Of a stretch of 64,000 nucleotides of DNA, positions 52,261 through 62,599 are shown piece by piece; within the stretch, counting starts at the first letter, position 1; every line of letters begins with the position of its first letter. Below the pieces are notes generated by a model. That model was not told the origin of the DNA and ran no database searches. It saw only the letters and a list, made by a program, of their open reading frames with translations. Both the position numbers and the translations under genes were made by a program. The DNA is from Progne subis subis (Eukaryota; Chordata; Aves; Passeriformes; Hirundinidae), in NCBI GenBank assembly GCA_022316685.1, contig JAKJHU010000465.1:62001-126000 (forward strand), written 5' to 3'.

Positions 52261-54549
52261 GCACTGAAGGCAAGGCAGCAGCAGCCAGGGCTCCACAGCA
52301 GGGGAAGCCCCTGTGCCTGCCCACACATCCTCTGCTGCAATAGTCTGCCTGGGCACCCTCCTTTGGCATCTCCAGCCACTGCGGGCCAATCCTTGCTGCC
52401 ACTGCTGCAGCTTCAGGGCTTTCTGTGCCTGCACTCGCCACAGCTGCTGGGGAACACAACGGGACAATTCCACTCTGGGGCTCAAGCACACTCACACACT
52501 GGGCTGGCTGGGATTTGATTGTTGGAAAATACACCAACTTTGAAATAATTTTTTCTTTATTTCTCTACTCAGGTTTGATTTGCCTTTGCCCTGGGAAAAG
52601 GAATTTTAAAGGTTTCATTTTAAGGGATGTTACACCACTCTACACGAGATGAGTTTCACATCTCAACAGACTTGGGAACGAGCACAAAAGATACCCACAA
52701 AGATAACGACCATCAACAAAACATCAAAGCCCATCAGCAAACACCAAGGAACATCTGCCCCAGACCCTGCCCCTGGAATAGCTGGAGACACCTGGTCTGG
52801 AAAAGGCTGATAAGGAAATCCAGGAGTGCAGACCTAATTAACATCACAGGCAAAGAAATCCGGCTCCAATAGGAAACCAAATACTATGAACTTCACAACT
52901 AGGAAGCAAGGAACATGAAACCAATGGATTTCTCTGGGTTCAGACTGTTTAAAGTTTAGGAAAAATCTAGTAAAACTCACATGCTGTGGAACGATTTTCT
53001 CTGCAGACCCGGGCTATGTGTGGATGAAATGATTTCTGTTGCACATCCTGTGCAGAACTGAGTAATGCCTTCACTCTTAAACACGAAAGATATTTTTGGA
53101 GTTTTTTGTTTTTCCCACAGTTTCAGTGAAAAGATTACACCATTAGAATAAATTTTTCGTAAAAATTTGGGTTTTATAATGTCAGTTAGGTTTGGGCCAG
53201 GGGTGTGAGAATCAATTTTCAATCGTCGCAAAAGAAGGAGAAAAAACTTGATTGTTTTGGAATATTTTTGTGTATGTTTGTGTGTGGCTCTTAGTGATGG
53301 CAAAATTTTGGTTTGGGTTTTTCAATGTTCACCTTTAGCTTGCATTCTGCAAAACTAGAAGAGCTTTAAAGGTGACTCGTTAAGGCATAAACAGGTAATA
53401 TAATATCAGGTTAAAAAAAAAATAAAAAGAAAAAAAAGATTGTGGGGGAACACTGTGAATCATTCAATGGCTGCTCTGGAAGAGAAGCTTGGCTCCAGGC
53501 AGCCAGGAGAGGAGCTTTAGAAATGCAAATTAACACAGCTGGGGAAAAGCGTGGACAATGCACCAGGGTCTTCCTGCCTGGGGCAGGAATTGGGCTGATT
53601 CCCTCTGCCCCTCAGCCCAAGCTCTGCCTGCTTGCACAGATGGAATTTGCACAGCCAAAGGCAGAGCCCACACTCAGGATATCTGACTCTGCAACAGAAA
53701 CTGGGGCACCTGCAAAGGAAAACAGCAAATGGAGAATGCTGTGAAAACTTCACTAAAAGAACTGGGGGGGAATCATCCCTCTCCCCACTCCAACATGTGC
53801 TGTCACTGTCTAGGTCACACAGGGAGCATGAGAGCCACTGGGGTGTTCTTGCTACCACAAGTTCAGAGAAATTCAGTTGGGAATACAAGTATGTAATGAT
53901 TTAATTAGAGAAAAGAGATCAATTGATGCAGCCCTGGCTGGAGGGAGCAACCCAAAAATGGGGAAAAGATGAACGGCCACCAGAACAAATCCTACAACAC
54001 CATGGAGCAGCCCCTGGGAACCCGAATGAATTCATATCAGGGGCCAGAGAACCCATTTATCATTTCAAGTGGCATAATTCGATTACAAGATGCCCTTCGA
54101 AATAATAATCAATCCAGACAGATCCAGCTCCTGAGTCTGGCCGATCAATCCACTCAAATGAAGAACGAGACATTTCACCATGGGATGGGATCAGATTATC
54201 TATTAGCAGAAGGAGGAGCACAGTGTGGAAAATTAAATGACTCCAGATCCTGTTGGCAAATTGATGACAACCAAAAAGTGGTGAAACAGGTAAAAAAGTA
54301 AATAAGAAAGCAGCTCATGTTCCAGTCCAAACGTGGAAAGGATGGGAATGGGGACACAGGGTTCGTGGTTCCCTGGCACACCATGGGTTAAACGAATGCT
54401 CTTTCTCCTCTGCTGTGCTACAGCAACTCTCATCTTTTGACCATGCACAGACACCTTGCTGAGTGCAGCTCATTCAGCAGGGGAGCAAGGGATGCAGCTG
54501 GCAGCCAGGCCTCCTGAGCCACAAACGGCTCCAAAAGGACAGGGAAGGA
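52261..54549 (+). pseudogene. Env region of ERV-gamma, copy C
   Basis: The surface part is unrecognisable. The transmembrane part is clearer than in A: PIYHFK near 54050, a Gln/Asn/Leu heptad stretch (54090-54150), LLAEGGAQCGKLNDSRSCW, then IDDN (54195-54270). The second Cys of the usual pair is partly lost (SCW). 52870-53440 is AT-rich with no frame. Confidence 0.55.
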
Positions 54550-55050
54550 GGTCACTGAGAAGAATCCCAAATCCAAACAGGAACCAGGAACAAAAAACAG
54601 AGTCAAACAGTGAATCTGCTTGGAGAGAGGGTCTTGGAGATAAGGAAGTAAAGGGAGAAACCATCAGTTTCAGAAAATGTTACTCATTGACACGGACTGC
54701 TGCTCAGCCAAGATCCTGCTAAATTCCTGAACATCGAGAAGAACAAAGACTGAACAGAGCCATGAATATCGGATGTAACACAAAAGGGGGAGTGCATATG
54801 AACGAGGACACGCAGTAGGCAGATTGGTAAATCTCAACTTTCCAAGTACCTTCGCCACTGGGCAAAGGGAGAGGGAGATGCAGAAGGCAAAATCTGGATA
54901 AAAAGGAGGCTGCGTACTACAACGATCAAAGAGACCCCATGGCAAATGCCGCATGGCCTCTCCCTTTGTTCACGAATAAAGTCACTTTTACAGGACTCCT
55001 CTGTCTCCTTTGGGGACAGAAACCCCTGGAGACGCCAATTTTCCCGCACA
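54550..55050 (+). repeat. 3' LTR of ERV-gamma, copy C
   Basis: Complete relative to A: U3 (54590-54890), GGATAAAAAGGAGGCTGCG box, AATAAA at about 54974, end CCGCACA. The 5' edge is approximate; a purine-rich run (AAAAGGACAGGGAAGGAGG) near 54532 could be the polypurine tract. Confidence 0.6.
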
Positions 55051-55806
55051 CTCCCGGGGACAGGGCAGCCACCTCCGTGCTCCCCACAGGAAGCGGGACG
55101 AGGCAGCGCTGCTCCGGCACCGGCTCCTGCCCAGGCCCCAGCGGCAAAGGAGACCGCGGGCAGCCGCTCCCGCAGCGCCCTCAGGCCACGGGCAACACGG
55201 GGCGGACACGGCACAAGGAACCCGCCAGAGCCCCGGACGCGCCCTCGGCCCGCAGCCAGCCCCGAGCCCCGGCACAACCCAGCGCGGCTCCCACCTGCGC
55301 TGGGGCCGCCTCCGAGCTCCGCCGCCGCCTCCCCGGGCTCCGGCCGCTGCCGCCGCTCCCGGGCCCGCACAGACGCTCCGCCAATGGCGGCTCTGCTGCG
55401 CCAGGGGCGCCCGGGGAGGGGGCGGCCCCGGGGCCGGGCTTGGCCCCGCTCTGCCCAATCAGCGCGCCACAACCACGAGTGACGGCACCATCGCCCAATC
55501 GCAGCCAGCGGCGGGCTGTGCACACGGCCCAGCCTCGGCCCGCGCTCTCCGCGCCCCCCGGGCTGTGTGAGGGGAAAGGCGGAGATGAGCAACAGCCCTG
55601 GCACGGGCCCGGGCCCGAGGCGGCGTTGAGCTGAAAACACAAACAAAGTTCTCCGCAGCTCCCGGCCCGCCTTTCCCAGCCCTGCGTGTTCGCTGCCACC
55701 GGCTCAGAGGAAAGCCGTCAGTTCCCCTATCCCGAATTAGGAGCAGCAGTGCCTGGCTTTGATTGTCCACAAAAAGGGAAACCCCCCAACGCCCTTCGGC
55801 TGAGTG
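55051..55806 (-). promoter_or_regulatory. CpG-island promoter-like segment, copy C
   Basis: Third copy of the CpG-rich, three-CCAAT-box segment (boxes near 55382, 55456 and 55494). It reads toward the ERV-gamma LTR, with the GTGGGAG splice donor near 55290. Confidence 0.5.
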
Positions 55807-56149
55807 GAGGAGGGGGGAGATTTCTGGTAGAAAACTCCCAAATCCGTTTTTTCCCCAAGTTGGGAAGAACAAAACCAAACCCTGGTGAGGTGCCCCCCCC
55901 AGCAGCGCCTCTCTGCCGTCCCAGCTGAAGCCCTCGCTGGCTGCTCCAGGCTGGATGGGCACACTGGGAGCGCTGGGAAGGGGCCCCGGCTCGGGGCGCA
56001 GCCCCCGGGGCAGCCCCAGGGCCCCCAGGGCAGCTCCAAGGCTCCGGCAGCCGGGATGGAACGTGGGAAGGGAGCAGCCCTGTCCCCTGTCCCCCTGGCT
56101 GTGACCCCGGCGGTGCCAGCGGCGGGCGCGGGGGCCGGACCGGCGGGGG

Positions 56150-56719
56150 TTGAGGGGCCGCACCCGGACCCGCCCGTTCCTCGAGTGTCACCCGGGCGTG
56201 TCCCCCCCGTCCCTCGGAGTGTCCCCAGCGGCCATGGAGCCTGGAGAGGTGCGACAATCCCGGCGAGGGATGGGAGAGGTGACAGGGAGGTCACGGGGTT
56301 GGCAGGAGGGGTCAGGGGTTTCCAAAGGGACAGGAGGGCATGACAGGAACGATGAAGGTGACAAAGGGGTGGAGGAGTCCAAGGGTGGCAGAGGGGACAG
56401 TGGGGGGTGGCAGGGGGGCGGCAGAGGGGACAGCTGCGCCCTCCAGGGAGGGGACAAAAGGGATCCCGGGAGGGCACAGGGGCCACCCCAGGAGGCCACA
56501 AGTGCCACGAGGTCCCCGCCACCTCCCCTGTTCCCTCCCCAGCTGCTGGAGGCGCTGCTGGCCGTGGTGGCCGCCCTGGGCGAGCTGGCGGCTCCCGTGA
56601 CCGCGCCACGCCAGGACCATGTGGCCGCTCGTGTCCCCAAGGTCCCCGCACGCAGCCCAGAGCAGATTCACCGCGACCTGCGCGCGGAGAGGCCGAAAGT
56701 GGGCGGGGCCTGGCGGTGA
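56150..56719 (+). other. Unidentified exon-like ORF, copy C
   Basis: An ATG in a strong Kozak context at 56236-56238 starts MEPGEVRQ. A second candidate exon begins after the CTCCCCAG acceptor (56541-56542) and ends at a GCG-GTGAGG donor near 56715. It reads LLEALLAVVAALGELAAPV and PRQDHVAARVPKVPARSPEQIH. The middle is G-rich and repetitive, like an intron. Copy B (20103-20672) keeps both parts open. It could be the 5' end of a gene otherwise lost from the block; I do not recognise it. Confidence 0.35.
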
Positions 56720-56819
56720 GGAAATGGGGCGGGGAAAGGGGCGGGGCCAGCAATGGGAGCGGCTGGAGGGGAGACAAAGGGGCCCTTTGGGGATATCGGG
56801 GGGTTCGGGGACCCTGGGG

Positions 56820-57011
56820 CCTGAAATGATCCCAAGTCCTGCTGGATCCCAAGGAATGACCCAAATGCTTTCAAATCCCAGATCCTGGATCCTAAAAAAT
56901 CCCAAACTCCAGATCTCAAATGCTGCTGGATACCCAAACCCCAATCCTAAATGATCCCAAATCCCAAATTCTGGATCCCCAAAGCCCCCCGATATCAAAT
57001 GCTGCTGGGTG
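56820..57011. repeat. Degenerate GGGATCCAGCAG repeat, copy C
   Basis: Reverse of 19810-20010, with CTGCTGGATCCC and CAAATGCTGCTGG units. ERV1 begins at its right edge after GGGTG. Confidence 0.7.
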
Positions 57012-57275
57012 TGAGATACTAAATTTGAAGAATTAGGGATTTTAGGAAAGTTAAGATAATAGTTGCTGAAATAGCTAAAGTAGGTGGATAAGCTTTGCTT
57101 GCAGTTAACAGAGCCCAGATCTTAAATAAGCTATCCCAGATTTAGTAACTCACTGCTTGTCAGTTTTATGTTTATGTAGCTGTACTTGTAAGAAAACTCA
57201 AAATGCAGTAAATAAGATATAAGATAGCTGCAGACTTCCTGCTTAAAGGACCCATTCAACACAGGAAACTATAAG
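57012..57275 (+). repeat. 5' LTR U3 of ERV1, right copy
   Basis: Starts TGAGATACT; contains the ACTATAAGAAG box at about 57268. The R and U5 limits cannot be fixed because the available 3' LTR diverges after this point. Confidence 0.7.
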
Positions 57276-58753
57276 AAGAGGGCTCCTGCGGTCCCGCTGA
57301 CCACCCGGGGAAAGACCAGAACCTGCTGGAACTACGGACAGAAGGTGTGTTTATACTTGAAAAGAGGTACCTTGGTATAGGCGGTTGGTAAGACACTGAG
57401 AGACGTCTCGTGCACAACATATGCCTCTTGGGTTTGTTTGTAACAGCTGTGACAGCTCTGCGGAGCCTGGTGTCAGGGGTTTGGTATCCGTGTCCCGTCG
57501 TGGGGACAGCGGTGACTGGGTTTTGTTGTGTCAGCTCGCAGTTGAAAGGTGCCTTGGTAGTCCGTGTCCCGTGAGGGGGCAGCGGCGGCAGTGAAAGAAC
57601 CGGTGTTGTTGTTGTGTATTAGGAGCAGTGGTGGCTCCGGTTTCAGTCTGTGGTTTAAAGGTACCTTGACAATCCATAATCCGAGTGGCGAGCCCGTGCT
57701 GGGACGCGAAGGGTCTCGTTGTGGGTGGCGGAAAATCCCGATTGCGGCCCCGCGCACACCGGGTGTGTGTGGTGGGAACGGATCCGTGTTTTGTGGTCTC
57801 GTGGATTTGTGTGTTTGTGTCTTCAGGTGTGGAAGAATTATTGGTGCACCGTATGCATCGTGGTCTGTGAGAGTTTGTGTTGTAAGCGTTTTGATTTGTG
57901 TGATTTTGGAGTGCGTTAGTAACCTGTGTAAGCGTTTTTAGGAGTGTTGCAAGCTTGAAGTTGTAAAAGCCTTTTGAATTCCCCGCCTGATCAGCGGAGG
58001 GATCCCTCTGTTTGAGAGAGAGGAAGGATTTAAAGTGGTAGTTTTGTATCCAGATTGTGTGCTGGACGGGAATTGGACTGTGTGTGAGCTTGGACAGCGT
58101 GTGCTTTTGGCAACAGCATTTTGCTGACGTTTTGTTAGGTGAAAAAAACATTTGTGTAAGTTTAAATTGCTTAATTTTTGAGCTAAAAGGAGCGAGCGGC
58201 GTAAGGCGGTTTCAAACCTGAGCCAGCCCCAGCAATTGGGAGGGGGTGATTTGTTTCCCCGGTAACCGCAGGGGAATCCAGGCTCTGCAGCCTCGGGCCG
58301 CGTCTCTGAACTCCCTGTAAAACCCTAAGAAGGTTTTTTAGCGAGTGAGGGTTTTAGTTAAAAAAATATGGTTTTGCTTGTTTGTGAGGCTTGCAGTTGC
58401 TAGAGTGTGTGGTAATATTTTAAAGTCCTGGGGGTGCAGTCCCTAAGCACAGAGGAGTGGAGAGGCAGCGTGGGATCAGGGTTACCCCCCACCTCCTTCT
58501 CACGGAGGGATTTGTGTGTGGTGTCCCGGCCGAGATCCGTAGGATTTTTCGGTGACACCTCGTTGAAACTTCTGGTGAAGTGTGTTTGGGGTCGTGAGGG
58601 ACCCCTGGCTATTTTCTTTGCAAGCTTAAAACGGTTGGTGTTTGGAGTTGGGTCTCTCTAAGAAAAGGCTTTGATTGTGTGCAGAAAGCAGAGAGCCCAG
58701 AACTTATGCCCAGAGCTGGGCAGAAAGAGCCGAGAAATTTTTGGTGCTGAGAT
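57276..58753 (+). other. ERV1 leader, right copy
   Basis: Holds the repeated GGTACCTTGGTA-type motif (57366, 57549 and 57660), of which two are followed by a CCGTGTCCCGT-like stretch. No conserved frame before gag at 58754. Confidence 0.45.
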
Positions 58754-59149
58754 ATGATTAAGCAGCATTCACCTGATGGGGCAGATCTGCAACTGCTACT
58801 TGGTGCCTTAACAGAAACTGAGGAGCAATTAGTTTTGGAAGTGGCTGGGGATCTGGCTGAGGATGATTGTAGGACAACACAGGAGGATGGTAAAGATGTA
58901 TTTCCCTTTCAAGACCCAGGTTGGGATCCTAATGATGATGAGGGGTTAGGACGGTTCAAGAGATACCAAGAACTGATATTAAAAGGGCTAGAAAGAGCAA
59001 TCCCCACAGCCATAAACTGGTCAGTGTTATATGCTATCAAACAGGGCCCCTCTCAAACACCTTCTGAATTTCTAGATCACCTGCGAGACGCAATGCGCCG
59101 ACACACACCACCCTGGATCCTGGATCTGGTGAAGGAACACAGCAATTAA
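58754..59149 (+). pseudogene. ERV1 gag capsid, right copy
   Basis: 131 residues: the same acidic linker and the NWSVLYAIKQGPSQTPSEFL major-homology-like block, continuing to PPWILDLVKEHSN. Gag then continues in broken frames to the knuckle. Confidence 0.75.
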
Positions 59150-59387
59150 TAAATTTATTTTTAGGACAATCCACAGGAGACATCAGGCAGAAACTCCAAA
59201 AGATCCGGGGTCCAAACAGCTGGAATTTAAAAACTTTACTAAATGAAGCATAAAAAGTTTTTAGTAACCAGAAAGAAGGATATAAACAAGGGATGAAGAA
59301 CTTAGTAGCAGTAGTAAAAAAGGAGAAAAGAGAAAATGTGGGCAAGGTCCACCAAAACAAGGACCACCTCGACTAGGAAAAGATTAA

Positions 59388-59429
59388 TGTGCATTTTGTA
59401 AGAAATTTGGTCACTGGAAAAACCAGTGC
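59388..59429 (+). pseudogene. ERV1 nucleocapsid zinc knuckle, right copy
   Basis: Complete CX2CX4HX4C (CAFCKKFGHWKNQC), with a TAA directly before it in the same frame, as in the left copy. Confidence 0.85.
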
Positions 59430-59559
59430 CCAGAATTAAGAAAGGGTGATGAACATAGAAAAGGTGATCAGAAAAAGGAAAAAGTAGTTGCTCATGTAAA
59501 GGAGGACTGAGGGGGACCGGAGGGCCCTACCCCAGGGGACCCTCTGGTTATAGTCAAAC

Positions 59560-60064
59560 TGGGGAACAAAGAAAAAGAAGTAAAATTTTGATAGATACAG
59601 GAACAACATTTTCCGTGTTGAATAAGGCCCTAATACCTGTAACCAATGACTATGTTATGGTAAAAGGGGCAACTGACCAATCTGAAAGAGCTTATTTTTG
59701 CAAACCATTGAAGTATAAATTAAGTAAACAGTAGGGCGTCCATCCATTTTTATACATGCCTAATGCTCCAGCTGCACTTTTGGGCAGAGATTTGCTAGAG
59801 CAGCTGGAAGCAAGAATAATATTCAGAAATGGGGAAATGAGTTTGGAGGTAAAGGATCAACAGTATGTAGAACTGTTAAGCTTAATGTTAATAACCAAAG
59901 AAATTGAAGTGGCAAGTGAAAAGGAAAATTTTAGGAAAATAATGGATCAAGTATTTCCAGGAGTATGGGCCTCCAATATACCAGGAAGAGCAAAGAATGC
60001 ACTCCCAGTGCAAATCAGGCTTAAAGAGGGAGGACAGCCAGTAAGGGTTAAACAATCCCCCTAA
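59560..60064 (+). pseudogene. ERV1 protease and start of pol, right copy
   Basis: The DTG triad (59594-59602) is present, but one base fewer upstream puts a TGA and TAG in the way. The frame 59756-60064 matches the LLGRDLLEQLEARI end of protease and the N-terminus of reverse transcriptase. It ends at QSP-stop because of another base loss compared with the left copy. Confidence 0.7.
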
Positions 60065-61260
60065 AGAAAGAAGATATAGAAGGGGTTAGCCCAATTATTG
60101 AGAACTTTCTGCAGCTAGGACTACTGAGAGAGTGTCAATCTGATTTTAATACTCCTATTCTGCCAGTAAAGAAACCTGATGGGTCATACAGATTAGTACA
60201 AGATTGAAGGGCTGTTAACAAGGTAACTGAAGACTTGTATCCAGTGGTTGCCAATCCCTACACCTTGTTAACCCGTTTAACCCTGAACTAACTTGGTTTA
60301 CTGTTCTAGATCTAAAGGATGTTTTCTTTTGCCTCCCTCTCCATGAAGCTAGACAGAAAATTTTTGCGTTTGAGTAGGAAAGCCCTAAAACTAGAGAAAA
60401 ACTCAGCTCACATGGTGTGTGTTACTGCAGGGGTACAAGAACTCCCCCACTATATTTGGGGAGCAGCTTGCCAAGGATTTAGAGTCCTGGGAACCTCCAC
60501 CAGGAGAAGGACAGTTACTCCAGTATGTGGATGATCTCTTAATAGCCACCCGGACCCAGGAGACATGCGTGGACTGGACGGTAAGCCTCCTAAACTTTCT
60601 AGGCCTGCAGGGGTAACGAGTATCCCAGAAGAAAGCCCAAATAGTGAGGCAAACAGTTATTTACCTGGGTTATAAAGTAAGTGCTGGACAAAGGACTTGG
60701 GGGCAGGATCGCAAGGAAGCAATATACCAGACCCCGAAACCTCAGACAGTGAAAGAACTAAGAACCTTTTAGGCATGACACAGTGATACAAACTGTGGAT
60801 TTATAACTATGGGTTGCTTGTTAAACCTCTGTATGACTTGATCATGGAAGGGAGCAGAGCTCTTCAGTGGACAAAAGAAGCAACTCAAGCCTTCGACCAG
60901 CTAAAGAAAGCCCTTATGTCAGCTCCAGCCCTAGGACTTCTAGATGTGAGTAATCCATTTTTCCTATTTTCCCACAAGGAGCAAGGGATTGCCTTGGGAA
61001 TATTAGCACAGAACTTAGGCCCGTACCAGAGGGCAGTGACCTATCTTTCCAAACAACTGGACACAGCAGCTAAAGGATGGCCAAGGTGCCTCAGAGCAGT
61101 TGCAGCAGTAGCAATAAACATCCAAGAGGCATGCAAATTCACCCTAGGCCAGAAGATGACTTTGCTAGTATCTCACACGATGTCTGCAGTCCTTGAGGCA
61201 AAAGGGGGACATTGGCTCTCCCCACAGAGGTTTCTGAACAAGATGATGTTGAAATTGTAG
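60065..61260 (+). pseudogene. ERV1 reverse transcriptase, right copy
   Basis: PILPVKKPDGSYRLVQD is followed by a stop. The palm follows, with an intact YVDD at 60524-60535 (QYVDDLLIATR), then the connection region in the frame 60814-61260 (FDQLKKALMSAPALG, AVTYLSKQLD). No solo LTR here: the empty site is at 60366-60371. Confidence 0.8.
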
Positions 61261-61473
61261 TAGCTAACATTGTGAACCCAGCTTCCTTCCTCAGCGGAGT
61301 ACGGGAGAACCAGTGATCCATGAGTGCCTGGAGACCATTGAAGCCACCTACTCCAGCCGCCAGGATCTGAAGGACACCCCGCTTGAGGATGCTGAGACCT
61401 GTTTGCTGATGGAAGCAGCTATGTCATCAGTGGAAGAAGACATGCTGGGTACGCAGTTACCACAAGCAAGGAG

Positions 61474-61839
61474 GTGATAGAGTCTGGACCCATTAACATC
61501 TACAGGGACTCAAGGTCTGCATTCGGGGTGGTTCATGCTCACGGAGCCATCTGGAAGGAAAGAGCACTGCTGAATTCACAAGGCAAGAGTATTAAACACG
61601 CACAAGAGATACTGAGGCTATTAGATGCCATACAGCTACCTGAGAGAGTAGCCATAATGCACATAAAGGCACACCAAAAAGTGAGCTCTGAACTGGAAGA
61701 AGGGAATGTGCTGGCGGACAGAGAGGCAAAAGAAGCAGCAAAAGGTGAAGTACCCAATAAGGCTGTTGAGGCAGCATTGATTCCAGATGGAAAAGTTTCT
61801 ATTGAAGCCAAAAAGGCAAGTTATACCCAGGAGGGATGA
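61474..61839 (+). pseudogene. ERV1 RNase H, right copy
   Basis: 121 residues of open frame with IYRDSRSAFGVVHAHG, IMHIKAHQK and NVLADREAKEAAKG, the C-terminal half of a class I RNase H. Better kept than on the left. Confidence 0.75.
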
Positions 61840-61889
61840 GCTGTAACAGAAGAAGGGAAACTTGTAGTACCCTCCTATTTGTTGTGGTC

Positions 61890-62320
61890 GTTAGTACAGA
61901 AGGAACATGAGAAAACACACTGGGGAATAGATGCCCTGTATAGCCATTTGAAAGAAAGCATCATGGCCAGGAAATTGCAGGGCACAGTGATACAAGTAAC
62001 TCATCAGTGTAGTCTTTGCCTCTGAACTAACCCTAAAAATACCCCAAAGCCTAAAGTGGGACAAATTGGGAAAGGTTGTGGACCTGGGCAACAATGGCAA
62101 ATTGATTTTACAGGACTGCCCAGGAAGGGAGGGTATCGTTACCTATTGGTGTTAACTGATACCTTTTCAGGATGGCCAGAAGCCTTTCCTGCCAGGACAG
62201 CTGAGGCCCAAGAGGTGACCAAGGCGCTGTTGCAAGAGATAATACCATGATTTGGAGTTCCAGCCACCATATCCTCAGACAGGGGACCACACTTTATTTC
62301 GATATATGGTGGCCCTAAAT
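61890..62320 (+). pseudogene. ERV1 integrase, right copy
   Basis: Zinc-binding segment at 61900-62030, then QWQIDFTGLP and FSGWPEAFP in the frame 62056-62250. A TGA (62248-62250) interrupts it before FGVPATISSDRGPHF; the left copy has CGA there. Confidence 0.75.
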
Positions 62321-62599
62321 AAACAACTTAGAGAAATTGAGAAATATGGGGCTGGAACTCAAAGCAGAGAACTAGATGGGCCAGTACATAATTGTACAAC
62401 CTGGGGATTAGCTGTATGTTAAGGCTTTTGCAGAAAAGACCTTGGAACCACAGTGGGAAGGACCATTCCAGGTGCTCCTCACTGCCTTCACTGCAATCAA
62501 GATCAAAGAACAGAAGGCCTGGATCCATCACTCCTGAGTGAAGAAAGCCCCAGAAGGAAGTTAGAAAGTCACACCAGGAGATAACAAACTAAAGCTGAA

